Shown here: positions 1 to 7,747 of the stretch, piece after piece
Position numbering within the stretch: position 1 is the first letter of the stretch
Layout: each line of letters begins with the position of its first letter
Assembly (NCBI RefSeq): GCF_001984195.1
Contig: NZ_MTQN01000010.1
Coordinates: 1,178,001 to 1,242,000 of the forward strand
Direction of reading: 5' to 3'
Source: Kribbella sp. ALI-6-A
GTDB lineage: Bacteria; Actinomycetota; Actinomycetes; Propionibacteriales; Kribbellaceae
Length of the DNA: 64,000 nucleotides
Program-made: the position numbers and the translations under genes
Notes under the pieces: generated by a model
Database searches by the model: none
Told to the model about the DNA's origin: nothing
What the model saw: the letters and a program-made list of their open reading frames with translations, nothing else

Positions 1-1801
1 GGTAGATCTCCAAAGTTGCCCCGAGCAACTCTTCGAGCGGCTTGGGCCAGCTGAGCTCGTCGAGCAGCTCCATCCGCTCCTCGTACTCGATGCCGTCGGC
101 CTTCATCGACTGCACCGCCTCGCCCTTGGCGTGGTGCAGCTGGGCCATCAGCACCGCGCGCGGGTCCTCCAGCGTCGCCTCGACGACCGAGACGACGTCC
201 AGCGCATACAAGGGATCTGAAGGATCGAGCAGGTCGAGCGCCGCCAGCGCGAACGTGGACAGCGGCTGGTTCAGCGAGAAGTCCTTCTGCAGGTCGACGG
301 TCAGCCGCAGCGTCCGGCCGAACTCGTCGGGCTCCTCCAACCGCTCAACCACCCCGGCGGTGAGCAGCGTGCGGTAGATCTGGATCGCCCGCCGGATCAG
401 CCGGACCTGCGCCTTGGCGTCCTCGTGGTTGTCGCGCAGCAGGTGCCGCATGCTCGCGAACGCGTCGCCGTCGCGGGCGATCACGTTCAGCAGCATCGCG
501 TGGCTGACCCGCATCTTCGACTGCAGCGGCTCGGGCTCGGCCGCGACCAGCCGGTCGAAGGTGTCCTCGCCCCAGGTGACAAAACCCTCCGGCGGCTTCT
601 TGCGCTGCACCCGGCGCTGCTTCTTCGGGTCGTCGCCGGCCTTCGCGAGCGCCTTGACGTTCTCCACCACGTGGTCGGGCGCCTGGACGACGACCGTGCC
701 CGAGGTGTCGTAGCCGGCTCTGCCCGCGCGTCCGGCGATCTGGTGGAATTCGCGGGCCTTGAGGATGCGCTGCCGGCGGCCGTCGTACTTGCTGAGCGCG
801 GTCAGGACGACGGTGCGGATCGGCACGTTGATACCGACGCCCAGGGTGTCGGTCCCGCAGATCACCTTCAGCAGCCCGGCCTGGGCCAGCTGCTCGACCA
901 GCCGCCGGTACTTCGGCAGCATGCCGGCGTGGTGGACGCCGATGCCGTGCATGACCAGTCGCTGCAGGGTCCGGCCGAACCCGGAGCTGAACCGGAAGTG
1001 CCCGATCAGCTCCTTGATCTTGTCCTTCTCCTCCTTCGTGCAGACGTTGATGCTGGTCAGCGCCTGCGCGCGTTCCAGCGCCGAGGCCTGGGTGAAGTGC
1101 ACGACGTACACCGGCGACTGGTGCGTGACGAGCAGCTCCTGGAGCGTCTCGTGCAGGGGAGTGGTGACGTACTTGTAGACCAGCGGCACCGGGCGCTCGG
1201 CCGACGAGACGATCGCGGTCGGCCGGCCGGTCCGACGGCTCAGGTCGACCTTGAACCGCTCGACGTCGCCCAGCGTGGCCGACATCAGGATGAACTGCGC
1301 GTTCGGCAGCTCCAGCAGCGGGACCTGCCAGGCCCAGCCGCGGTCGGGCTCGGAGTAGAAGTGGAACTCGTCCATCACCACCTGGCCGACGTCGGCGACC
1401 GCGCCCTCGCGCAGCGCGACGTTGGCCAGCACCTCGGCGGTGCAGCAGATGATCGGGGCGCCGGCGTTGACCGAGGCGTCGCCGGTCAGCATGCCGACCT
1501 TGTCGGCGCCGAAGACCTCGCAGAGCGCGAAGAACTTCTCCGAGACCAGGGCCTTGATCGGGGCGGTGTAGAAGGTGCGCTTGCCGTTGGCGAGGGCGGC
1601 GAAGTGCGAGCCGGTGGCGACCAGGCTCTTGCCGGAGCCGGTCGGGGTGGACAGGATCACGTTCGACCCGGTCATCACCTCGATCAGCGCTTCCTCCTGC
1701 GCCGGGTACAACGAGATGCCCTGCGAGCCGACCCAGGTGGCGAAGGCGTCGTACAGGGCGTCGGGATCGGTGGAGTCCGGCAGCTTCTCGGTCAGCGTCA
1801 T
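1..1801 (-). CDS. DEAD/DEAH-box helicase with DUF3516-like C-terminus (C-terminus outside window)
   Basis: ATP-dependent superfamily 2 helicase, probably acting on RNA or DNA; the substrate cannot be told from sequence. The first 600 codons are present and the gene runs off the left edge. Visible motifs are Walker A TPTGSGKS (residues 52-59), motif II DEFH (144-147) rather than DEAD, motif III SAT, and motif VI QIAGRAGRAGYD. The part after the helicase core matches what I recall of actinobacterial helicases carrying DUF3516, which is a family-level inference. The start is the ATG at 1801, giving MTLTEKLPDS. The ATP-grasp gene lies 55 nt upstream on the same strand. Confidence 0.9.
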   Translation of the reverse strand, partial: MTLTEKLPDSTDPDALYDAFATWVGSQGISLYPAQEEALIEVMTGSNVILSTPTGSGKSLVATGSHFAALANGKRTFYTAPIKALVSEKFFALCEVFGADKVGMLTGDASVNAGAPIICCTAEVLANVALREGAVADVGQVVMDEFHFYSEPDRGWAWQVPLLELPNAQFILMSATLGDVERFKVDLSRRTGRPTAIVSSAERPVPLVYKYVTTPLHETLQELLVTHQSPVYVVHFTQASALERAQALTSINVCTKEEKDKIKELIGHFRFSSGFGRTLQRLVMHGIGVHHAGMLPKYRRLVEQLAQAGLLKVICGTDTLGVGINVPIRTVVLTALSKYDGRRQRILKAREFHQIAGRAGRAGYDTSGTVVVQAPDHVVENVKALAKAGDDPKKQRRVQRKKPPEGFVTWGEDTFDRLVAAEPEPLQSKMRVSHAMLLNVIARDGDAFASMRHLLRDNHEDAKAQVRLIRRAIQIYRTLLTAGVVERLEEPDEFGRTLRLTVDLQKDFSLNQPLSTFALAALDLLDPSDPLYALDVVSVVEATLEDPRAVLMAQLHHAKGEAVQSMKADGIEYEERMELLDELSWPKPLEELLGATLEIY

Positions 1802-1856
1802 CGAGAACCATTGTCCCGCATCGCCGGAACCCACGGACTCACCGCCCGCACGAGTG

Positions 1857-2687
1857 CTAGAACAACGCGGAGACGAGGGTGGTGGGGTCCGCAGTGGCCG
1901 GCCAGTCGCTGACCTGGCCGTCGCCGAGTTCCACGACTCGCCACGCTCCGTCCGTACGCCGGATGACGTCGACGGTGACGAAGGGCAGGGCGAGCTCGGC
2001 GACGAGCGGCTCGATCTCGAGCAGGTCCAGTCCGGTGGGCAGGTCGTCGGGAGTGTCCGGATGCGGCGTCGTGAGCACGCAGCGACCGCCGATCCACCAG
2101 GTCCGGGCCTCGGCCCCGGTGAACTCCTCGAACCGGCGTACGACGAACCCGCCGGTGAACGCGTCGTCGCGCAGCTCCAGGAAGCGGGTGCCGATCCGCT
2201 CGACCGCCGCGTCGTCGAGCACGTCGGGCAGGTAGCAGGCCTCGGACCAGTAGTGCTTCATCGACTTCACGTAGTCCCGCAGGACTCCCGCGCCACCGCC
2301 GAGTCCACGCGCCAACTTGACCAGATCGGCCAGGTCCGGCCCCTCGGTACACACCGACTCCGGGGTGACCGGACGCAGAGCCTCGTACCAGCCCGGCAGC
2401 TCGTGGGCCGTGCGGTATTCGTCAGCCGAAGTCCGCAGCCGAACGCCACACGCCTCGAGACCGGCAGCGAAGTCGCCGTACTGGTCCGCCGAGAGCATCC
2501 AGCCGCGATACACCGCGTCGTCCGCTGCAGGCACCCGAAGGACCGCGTCACCTCTGGTCAGCGCGTCGTGGTCGACCCGCGCGACCGGGACGCCGGCCGA
2601 CCGCGCGGCAGCGGCCTGCGCCGCGAAGTGTGGATCGTCGCGACGCGGATTCAGCGGGTCCCCCGGTACCAGCAGCATGCACTGCAT
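1857..2687 (-). CDS. ATP-grasp domain-containing protein (DUF4343-like)
   Basis: A 276-aa soluble protein of the ATP-grasp type, which usually ligates a carboxylate to an amine or thiol using ATP; the substrate is unknown. The C-terminal half has the expected pattern: a strand with FVVRRFEEFTG, an acidic strand around EARTWWIGG, and the terminal WRVVELGDGQVSDW, whose E and D would be metal ligands. There is no signal peptide. The first ATG (2687) has a GGGAG only 1-2 nt away. The in-frame ATG at 2678 (MLLVPGDP) lies 10 nt after that GGGAG and is a fair alternative start. Same strand as the helicase, possibly co-transcribed. Confidence 0.8.
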   Translation of the reverse strand: MQCMLLVPGDPLNPRRDDPHFAAQAAAARSAGVPVARVDHDALTRGDAVLRVPAADDAVYRGWMLSADQYGDFAAGLEACGVRLRTSADEYRTAHELPGWYEALRPVTPESVCTEGPDLADLVKLARGLGGGAGVLRDYVKSMKHYWSEACYLPDVLDDAAVERIGTRFLELRDDAFTGGFVVRRFEEFTGAEARTWWIGGRCVLTTPHPDTPDDLPTGLDLLEIEPLVAELALPFVTVDVIRRTDGAWRVVELGDGQVSDWPATADPTTLVSALF

Positions 2688-2744
2688 TCTCCCGAACGAC
2701 GTGCTGCTTCGCCTCTCGTTTCCGCGCGTTCGCCGGTTCTGGTG

Positions 2745-4745
2745 TCAATTGGGCGACTGGTCGGTCCGCACCGTGTCGAAGTTGATCGTCCAGGTCTTGG
2801 CTCCGGTGTCACCGATCTGGACCCGGCCGACCGGGGTCGTCCCGGTGTTGCTCTGCCACGGCGTACCGCGTTGGGTGCCGTCGAGGTAGAGCGTCCACGA
2901 GCCGGCCGTCCCGACGGTGCCGCACAGTTCGACGGTGTGCCACGCGTTCAGCGTGACCGCGACGCCGGACGAACGCTGCGTGCCGGTCACGTCCGACCGG
3001 AGCCAGAGCACCCGGTTCGCGTCGACGTAGACCCGGACCACCCCGGAGTCCGTTGCCGTCCGCAACCTGATCAGGTCGACGCTCGCGCCCAGCGACGACA
3101 CTCGGACCTGCTGGCTGTGGCACAGGCTCGGATAGGTCCCGCCGAGACCACGATTGGCGAACGCGCGGGCCGCGACGGGATTGCCGCGGGCACTCGGCGC
3201 CGACGGCGAGCCCTGGGTCGTGTCCACGGTCAGTCCGGTGTTCGTGGTCCAGCCGGTGAAGCCGGCCGAGAAATCCGACTCGAAGATCGCCGACGACGCC
3301 TGCTGGACAGTGATCGGCGCCGACGGCCCGGCGGTCGGGCTGATGTTGCCTGCGGCATCGATCGCGCGCACCGAGTAGGTGTGCGTCGACCCGGCCGCGA
3401 GCCCGGAGCGGGTGTAGCTCACCGTCGGACCGGAACTCGTCAGCTCCGCGACCGGGGTGGCCGCCGAATCCTCGAAGACCTGGTAGCGCAACGACGTACT
3501 GGTGTTGTCCGTTGCGGCCGCCCAGCTGAGCGTGATCGTCGAACTGGAGTTGCTCTGGCCCGTCGGGACTCCCGGCGCACTCGGCGGGGTGGTGTCCGGC
3601 TCGGTCACCACGGCCGGGACGTGGGCGATCGTGTGGTCGCGGCCGGCCGAGACCTCGACGGCCCCGGTGATCCCGCCCACCGTCACGGCGCTGGTCCGGT
3701 CGGTCAGGGTTCCGTCGCCCAGTTGGCCGGCGGCGTTCGATCCCCAGGCTCGCAGGGCTCCGCCCGTGACGACCGCGACGGTGTGCTGCCGGCCCGTCGC
3801 GACGGCGGTCGCCCCGGTCACGCCGGCGACGGCGACCGACTGGGTCCGGCGCGTCGTCGTACCGTCGCCGAGTTGGCCGTTGGAGTTCTGGCCCCAGGCC
3901 CGCAGCGTCCCGGTCCCCAGCCGGGCGATCGAGTGGTAGGCGCCGGCGGCGACTTCCACCGCGCCGGTCAGGCCGGTCACCTGGACCGGAGTGAGCCGGT
4001 TGGTCAGGCTGCCGTCGCCGACCTGGCCCTGGGTGTTGTCGCCCCAGGCCCAAACCGTCCCGTCGGAGCGGACCGCGAGTCCGTGGTCACGGCCGCCGGA
4101 GATCGCGGTGATGCCGGCCAGGCTGCCGACCCGGACCGGACGGGTCCGCATCGTCGTCGTGCCGTCGCCCACCTGACCGGTCGTGTTCAGGCCCCAGCCC
4201 CACACGGTGCCGTCGGAGCGCAACGCGTAACTCATGTCGCGGCCGCCCGCGATCGCCACCACCCCGGACAACGGGCTCACCACGACGGGAGTCCGTTGCG
4301 CGCTGGTCGTGGCGCCGTTGCCGAGCTGGCCGAACGAGTTGTAGCCCCAGGCCCGGACCGTGCCGTCCGCGAGCAGCGCAAGGCTGTGATAGTGCCCGCC
4401 GGCGATGTCGACGACTCCGCTCAGCCCACCGACCTGGACGGGCGCCAACCGGTTGGTCGACGTTCCGTCGCCCAGTTGGCCCATCTCGTTGAATCCCCAG
4501 GTCCACACCGTGCCGTCGGAGCGCAAAGCGATCGAGTGCTCGCGCCCTGCTTCCACCTTGGTGACGTTCGTCAGCGACGTGACCGGCGCGGCGTTGCTCC
4601 GGCCGGTGGTCGTCCCGTTGCCCAACTGGCCGGTGCCGTTTCCGCCCCAGGCCCACGCGGAGCCCGGCTCTGCCGCCGCCGCCTCGCTCAGGTGCAGCCC
4701 GGTCGCGAGCAGGCACCCCACAGCAACAAGTCCCCAGCGCATCAT
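2745..4745 (-). CDS. secreted RCC1-repeat protein with FN3 and LamG-like C-terminal domains
   Basis: A 666-aa exported protein. Residues 1-25 form a signal peptide (hydrophobic VAVGCLLATGL, then an Ala-rich cleavage site). Seven RCC1-type repeats follow (about 30-385), each with a core such as AWGGNGTGQLGNGT or TWGFNEMGQLGDGT, so a seven-bladed propeller is expected. Next comes a fibronectin type III domain (about 395-490, ending in a TYSVRAIDAAGN-type strand). A C-terminal concanavalin/LamG-like jelly roll (about 495-666) contains LYLDGTQRGTPW. The start is the double ATG at 4745/4742 after a GGGGAGGGG tract; the frame stays open upstream without a plausible start. Role unknown, probably extracellular binding or adhesion. 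Confidence 0.85.
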   Translation of the reverse strand: MMRWGLVAVGCLLATGLHLSEAAAAEPGSAWAWGGNGTGQLGNGTTTGRSNAAPVTSLTNVTKVEAGREHSIALRSDGTVWTWGFNEMGQLGDGTSTNRLAPVQVGGLSGVVDIAGGHYHSLALLADGTVRAWGYNSFGQLGNGATTSAQRTPVVVSPLSGVVAIAGGRDMSYALRSDGTVWGWGLNTTGQVGDGTTTMRTRPVRVGSLAGITAISGGRDHGLAVRSDGTVWAWGDNTQGQVGDGSLTNRLTPVQVTGLTGAVEVAAGAYHSIARLGTGTLRAWGQNSNGQLGDGTTTRRTQSVAVAGVTGATAVATGRQHTVAVVTGGALRAWGSNAAGQLGDGTLTDRTSAVTVGGITGAVEVSAGRDHTIAHVPAVVTEPDTTPPSAPGVPTGQSNSSSTITLSWAAATDNTSTSLRYQVFEDSAATPVAELTSSGPTVSYTRSGLAAGSTHTYSVRAIDAAGNISPTAGPSAPITVQQASSAIFESDFSAGFTGWTTNTGLTVDTTQGSPSAPSARGNPVAARAFANRGLGGTYPSLCHSQQVRVSSLGASVDLIRLRTATDSGVVRVYVDANRVLWLRSDVTGTQRSSGVAVTLNAWHTVELCGTVGTAGSWTLYLDGTQRGTPWQSNTGTTPVGRVQIGDTGAKTWTINFDTVRTDQSPN

Positions 4746-4837
4746 CTGCGCCCCCTCCCCCTTGTGGTGTCCGTTGTACTCGCGCCCTGGTGATCCGTCC
4801 AGCGCGGAGCATCGAGGGGAGCTGCCCGGCCGCGAGG

Positions 4838-5974
4838 TCAGCGAATGGTGGGCGAGGGCGGGGTGGGACGCTCGTCGGTCCAGCCGGACTCGAGGACGAT
4901 GCTGGCGCCGGCCTTGAGGCCGAGGTACTCCGAGCTCAGCAGGCGACCCGTCGTGGTGTCGACGACATAGCGCGTGCGGCCGTCGTTGAGCATCGTGGGA
5001 TCGTCGCTCGGCCTGGTACCGGCGCGGGACCAGTCGTAGGTGAACGCCGTACCGGGTCGCCCGAGCGCGTCCTTGACGTTCGGCTCGAACTCGGTCCCGG
5101 GCAGCATCGACAGCACCCGCAGGGCCGCGCCGCGCAGCTTCGGCGGCGACGGCATCTCGAACAGCAGCCGCCCGGCGGCGCTGAACACCGTGTAGTCGAT
5201 GTCGTTCTGCGAGGCACCCTTCTGCGCCCCGGCGGCGAGCAGCGCGCGCAGCTTGTCCGGATCGGTCGGCAGCGCCTGGATCTGCTGCGCGGTGACCGGC
5301 TTGATCCCACTCAGGAAGTACCCCGGCGGTACGTCGTCGAAGGTCATCTTGCGCACCACCGGCTTGCCCGGCGCCATCGTCACCGGGTCCACCTCGTGCT
5401 CCACCTGCCAGGACGTCGGGGAGCCCTGCGCCTTCCACTTGGCCGTGTCCGCCGGGCTCGCCGGCCGCGCCCCGAGATCGATCCAGCCGAACCACGACTC
5501 GACGCCCTGCTGGGCCGGCATCCAGCTCTCGGTGATGTTGCGCCGCTCGAGCTGGTACGCCGGCTTGCCGACCTGGGTGGATCTGCGCACCTGCAGGCTC
5601 CGGACCCGGAAGTACTTGCCGGAGACCTTCTCGTTCTGCTCCTGCAGCTCCGCGAGATCCAGCAGCACCTGGCTCGCCGTCACCAGGCGCGGCACCGACG
5701 TCGTACCGGGAACCGGTGCGGCGCCCGGACCTGAACCGGGCGACAGCAGGACCGGGACGGCGAGCGCGGCCAGGGCGACCGTGGCGGCGGTCGCGGTCAG
5801 GGCGATCCCGACTCGCCCGGAGCGCACGGCGGCGTGCAGACGGTGGATCCGGCGACGCGGAGCGGCCTCGGCCCGGACCAGCGCCTCCAGCTCGCGCCGG
5901 GCTCGTGCGGTGGCCTCGGGCGTCGGACCGGGCGGCTCGGGGAAGGCCGAGCGGAGCTTGTCGAGCTCGTCCAT
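4838..5974 (-). CDS. CU044_5270 family membrane-anchored protein
   Basis: A 378-aa protein with a cytoplasmic N-terminus rich in Arg and Glu, one transmembrane helix (about residues 54-77, IALTATAATVALAALAVPVLL) and a long extracytoplasmic domain. The pattern matches the actinobacterial CU044_5270 family, usually encoded right after an ECF sigma factor, as here: the start lies 1 nt beyond the sigma factor stop codon, so the two are almost certainly co-translated. By position and topology it may act as an anti-sigma or sensor partner. No zinc-binding ZAS motif is visible, so that role is inferred from context only. Confidence 0.85.
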   Translation of the reverse strand: MDELDKLRSAFPEPPGPTPEATARARRELEALVRAEAAPRRRIHRLHAAVRSGRVGIALTATAATVALAALAVPVLLSPGSGPGAAPVPGTTSVPRLVTASQVLLDLAELQEQNEKVSGKYFRVRSLQVRRSTQVGKPAYQLERRNITESWMPAQQGVESWFGWIDLGARPASPADTAKWKAQGSPTSWQVEHEVDPVTMAPGKPVVRKMTFDDVPPGYFLSGIKPVTAQQIQALPTDPDKLRALLAAGAQKGASQNDIDYTVFSAAGRLLFEMPSPPKLRGAALRVLSMLPGTEFEPNVKDALGRPGTAFTYDWSRAGTRPSDDPTMLNDGRTRYVVDTTTGRLLSSEYLGLKAGASIVLESGWTDERPTPPSPTIR

Positions 5975-5975
5975 C

Positions 5976-6611
5976 TCAGTCCTCCTCCAGCTTGGTCGGG
6001 TCGGCGTCGCCCAGATGTTCCCGTACGACGCGGCGGGCGCGCGACAGGCGCGAACAGACCGTGCCGTAGGCGATGCCGAGCGCGGCGGCGACCTCGTCGT
6101 AGCTCAGTCCGCCGAGGGCGACCAGCATCAGCACCTCGCGGTCCTTCGCGGACACCTTGGCCAGCGCGGCGGCGAGCTGACGGCCGGCGCTCTCGGCGGT
6201 GACCTGTGCTGCGACGCGCTCCTCGTGCCCGGCGGCCGGAGCGGGCAACGGCAGCTTCGCTGTCGCCTTCCAGGCCCGGACCTCGTCGCGTCGGTGCCGC
6301 CGGATCAGGTTGGTCGCGATCCCGTACAGCCAGGCGCGGACCACGCCGCTGCGGCTGTCGAACCGGTCGCGCTGCCGGAACGCGATCAGGAACGTCTCCG
6401 ACGACAGGTCGTCGGCCAGGTCCGGGCCGAGCCGGCGGGCGACGTACGCGTGCACCTGGGGGAAGTACTTGTCGAAGATCGGCGTGAACCGCTCCGGGCT
6501 ACGCACCGACGACTCGAGGATCCGCCCGTCCTCGTCGGCGACGACCTGGGCCCGGTGCACGATCGGACGGCCCGGCAACGCGACGGTCGCCAGGGCGAGG
6601 TCGGGGGTCAT
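5976..6611 (-). CDS. ECF-type RNA polymerase sigma factor
   Basis: A 211-aa sigma-70 family factor of the extracytoplasmic function type. Region 2 (about residues 27-95) includes FTPIFDKYFPQVHAYVARRL, then DLADDLSSETFLIAF and WLYGIATNLIRRHRR. Region 4 (about 140-200) has DREVLMLVALGGLSYDEVAA, then a recognition helix near GTVCSRLSRARR. The start is the ATG at 6611 with AGGAG 4-5 nt upstream. The frame continues 60 codons further, but that stretch is low-complexity and lacks a good ribosome site. First gene of a two-gene operon with the CU044_5270 protein. Confidence 0.9.
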   Translation of the reverse strand: MTPDLALATVALPGRPIVHRAQVVADEDGRILESSVRSPERFTPIFDKYFPQVHAYVARRLGPDLADDLSSETFLIAFRQRDRFDSRSGVVRAWLYGIATNLIRRHRRDEVRAWKATAKLPLPAPAAGHEERVAAQVTAESAGRQLAAALAKVSAKDREVLMLVALGGLSYDEVAAALGIAYGTVCSRLSRARRVVREHLGDADPTKLEED

Positions 6612-6826
6612 CGGGCTCCTCGCTGGACCGGCCGGGGCAGGCCCCCGGACGGGACCTGTGGCAGCGGCGCTGCCGTTCGGCTCACCCTGTTCTTGTCCGA
6701 TGTCCCCAGAACCCTTCTCGTCCCCGATCACCAGTTGCCGCGACGTTGACGCGCGACCGCGCCGTCCGGAGGACACGACGGGAGAAACCACCCGTCAGCA
6801 GGCGGTGAGAGGCGACGGCCGGACCG

Positions 6827-7159
6827 TCAGGAAGCGTCCAGGAAGCCGCGCGCGGCGGCCTCGTCGGAGGGCCACACGTAGACCGACCAGCCCTCCTTGG
6901 TCCGGGCGGCGGTCGCCTTGATGCCCAGATCCTTCAGCTTGGACACCGCGACCCGGGCCTCGTTGTACGACGCGGTCGTGCGGACGTCGACCAGCAGGCC
7001 GAAGGTGTCCCGGTCGGCGGGGGAGTAGTCGGTCCGGCGGACCAGCGAGCCGCCCTTGGGCCGGGAGAACGCCCAGCGGCACAGCAGCACCACCCCGCCG
7101 ACGAGGGCGATGGCCACCACGGGGAAGAGGAAGTACTGGTCGGCGAACACGCACACCAT
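6827..7159 (-). CDS. small membrane-anchored protein of unknown function
   Basis: A 110-aa protein with one N-terminal transmembrane segment (about residues 8-30, YFLFPVVAIALVGGVVLL). A soluble cytoplasmic domain follows with alternating beta and alpha character (FGLLVDVRTTASYNEARVAVS, then KLKDLGIKATAARTKEGWSV). The second part resembles a small ferredoxin-like fold of the type that takes two paired halves of a sequence; I do not recognise a named family. Start at ATG 7159. It is divergent from the STAS gene, with 121 nt between them. Confidence 0.7.
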   Translation of the reverse strand: MVCVFADQYFLFPVVAIALVGGVVLLCRWAFSRPKGGSLVRRTDYSPADRDTFGLLVDVRTTASYNEARVAVSKLKDLGIKATAARTKEGWSVYVWPSDEAAARGFLDAS

Positions 7160-7280
7160 TGTCGCGCGAAAAGGAAGATCTCGAGCTCTTGGCAACCTTT
7201 CGGGTCGCCATGGAGTCTTTACCAACACACGCTGCAGTGCGGCCAACTCGGGGGCTGCCGGAAGAGCGGAGGGCACGGAC

Positions 7281-7631
7281 ATGCTCGCACCGACCCCACA
7301 CGCAGGTTCGAACGCCGACCTCGACCTCACCGCTGGAAACGTGGTTCGCCTGACCGGACTGCTCGACGTCCGCTCGGTGGGCGACGTTCGTGAAATCCTC
7401 AACGACCTGATCGACCGGACCGACGGCGACGTCGTGGTCGACCTGGGGGCGGTCGACGCGGTCGACGCCACCGGGCTGGGACTGCTGGTCGCCACCCACC
7501 GCCGGACCCAGTTGCTCGGGCGCCGGCTCGTCCTGCGGCACCCGGTGCCCTCGGTCGTCCGCATCCTCGCGGTCACCCGGCTGCACCGGATCCTCGCGGT
7601 CGAGCGGACCCCGCTGCCGATCTCCGCCTAG
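7281..7631 (+). CDS. STAS-domain anti-sigma factor antagonist-like protein
   Basis: A 116-aa single-domain STAS protein. These bind anti-sigma kinases of the RsbW/SpoIIAB type and release sigma factors when unphosphorylated. The diagnostic stretch is DVVVDLGAVDAVDATGLGLL: normally D-S/T-S-G-L-x-L, here D-A-T-G-L, so the Thr would be the phosphorylation site. ATG 7281 has GGAGGG about 7 nt upstream. No cognate kinase is adjacent. The only anti-sigma-type ATPase in this window is at 56571-57488, and pairing them would be speculation. Confidence 0.85.
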   Translation: MLAPTPHAGSNADLDLTAGNVVRLTGLLDVRSVGDVREILNDLIDRTDGDVVVDLGAVDAVDATGLGLLVATHRRTQLLGRRLVLRHPVPSVVRILAVTRLHRILAVERTPLPISA

Positions 7632-7734
7632 CGCTCAGGGGCGTTCCGACGCGGGTCCGCCAGAGGTCGGGGCTGTGATCCATGCCGCTGGTGACACCGG
7701 TCACGAGCTGCGGACTCACAAGCACACACAGTCC

Positions 7735-7740
7735 TACTCT
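7735..7740 (+). promoter_or_regulatory. -10 element (TACTCT) for leaderless ethylmalonyl-CoA mutase transcript
   Basis: TACTCT ends 7 nt before ATG 7748, and no Shine-Dalgarno lies between them. This is the spacing expected when transcription begins at or next to the A of the start codon. A matching -35 is not evident. Confidence 0.5.
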
Positions 7741-7747
7741 CGGGTAC

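Noticed and set aside
1575-4793. Very long plus-strand reading frame (over 1000 codons)
   Set aside because: It is antisense to the helicase, ATP-grasp and RCC1 genes, has Arg/Val/Gly-rich shadow composition and no domain; GC-rich antisense frames are often open.
2745-5495. RCC1 protein extended to 916 residues
   Set aside because: The extra N-terminal 250 codons lie antisense in the CU044_5270 gene; the signal peptide begins at 4745.
6612-6791. Sixty-codon N-terminal extension of the ECF sigma factor
   Set aside because: Low-complexity, no ribosome site; AGGAG precedes ATG 6611.
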